A stretch of 5,754 nucleotides of DNA from Phenylobacterium sp. Lineage in GTDB: Bacteria; Pseudomonadota; Alphaproteobacteria; Caulobacterales; Caulobacteraceae. A program made the translations under genes and the position numbers. Position 1 is the first letter of the stretch, and every line of letters starts with the position of its first letter. Of this stretch, positions 5,678 to 5,754 are shown piece by piece. The notes under the pieces are model-generated. The model did not search any database. It saw only the letters and a list, made by a program, of their open reading frames with translations, and was not told the DNA's origin. The DNA lies in assembly GCA_028291285.1 (NCBI GenBank), contig JAQGIJ010000250.1, forward strand, positions 1-5,754, in the 5' to 3' direction.

Positions 5678-5754
5678 ATGAAGCTCGTCGAGGTCGCCAC
5701 CTTCATCAAGAGCAGCAACGCCGGAGCGTCCTATCTGACGTTCGACATCGGCTT
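5678..5754 (+). CDS. DUF4387 family protein, N-terminal fragment (runs off window)
   Basis: Only 25 complete codons are visible, starting M-K-L-V-E-V-A-T-F-I-K-S-S-N-A-G-A and continuing S-Y-L-T-F-D-I-G. The I-K/R-S-x-N-A-G core followed by an x-L-T-x-D-I strand matches the start of DUF4387 proteins, which are about 100 residues long, of unknown function, and typically follow AtuA-like genes. GAGG at 5666-5669 sits 8 bases before the ATG, and the start is 3 bases after the upstream stop, so the pair should be translated together. The gene continues past the right edge, so its integrity cannot be judged. Confidence 0.75.
   Translation, partial: MKLVEVATFIKSSNAGASYLTFDIG

Noticed and set aside
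1..5754. Mobile elements, CRISPR arrays, tRNA or rRNA genes, phage genes
   Set aside because: No transposase or integrase motifs, no terminal inverted repeats, no regularly spaced direct repeats, and no tRNA-like or rRNA-like segment were seen. Composition looks uniform apart from the short AT-rich patch near 1724-1740.

Overview
The window comes from a very GC-rich bacterial chromosome (about 70% by eye). Codons are strongly G/C-ending, genes are tightly packed, and both GTG and TTG starts are used. Together with the gene families present, this suggests a high-GC proteobacterium, most likely an alphaproteobacterium of the Caulobacter/Phenylobacterium or Rhodospirillales kind. The taxonomic call is inference from composition and gene content only.

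Layout. (1) Bases 1-1082 (+) hold the 3' part of a Rieske non-haem iron oxygenase alpha subunit of the phthalate 4,5-dioxygenase/LigXa type; its N-terminus lies off the left edge. It ends at a strong hairpin (1091-1117) that also faces the end of a convergent gene. (2) Bases 1125-1631 (-) hold two small genes: a 63-residue acidic protein of unknown function and an 86-residue XRE-type helix-turn-helix regulator. (3) Bases 1632-1830 form a divergent control region. It has a short perfect palindrome, overlapping candidate promoters on both strands, and a leader that could fold into a nested hairpin before the next gene. (4) Bases 1831-4277 (+) hold a three-gene module: a cysteine-free, rubredoxin-less rubrerythrin; a 456-residue iron-sulfur protein with two [4Fe-4S] motifs and two Cys-rich (CCG-type) domains related to GlpC/HdrD; and a DUF3501 protein. 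The last two are separated by one base. (5) Bases 4310-5754 (+) hold an AtuA-like (DUF1446) protein starting at TTG, followed by the first 25 codons of a DUF4387 protein that runs off the right edge.

How the genes may work together. Rubrerythrins reduce peroxide at a diiron site and need an electron donor. This one has no rubredoxin domain, so the neighbouring Fe-S protein is the natural candidate donor, with DUF3501 as an accessory of unknown role. The small divergent regulator sits where it could control the module. The AtuA-like/DUF4387 pair looks like a separate catabolic unit (organic-acid or acyl-CoA type chemistry, substrate unknown). It lies only 32 bases downstream with no visible terminator, so it could be co-transcribed. 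The Rieske oxygenase belongs to a different, upstream transcription unit.

The best candidate for an under-described system is the rubrerythrin / Fe-S / DUF3501 module with its divergent regulator. The gene grouping is, from memory, recurrent in proteobacteria, but its biochemistry is to my knowledge not established. No rRNA, tRNA, CRISPR array, insertion sequence or phage feature was seen.
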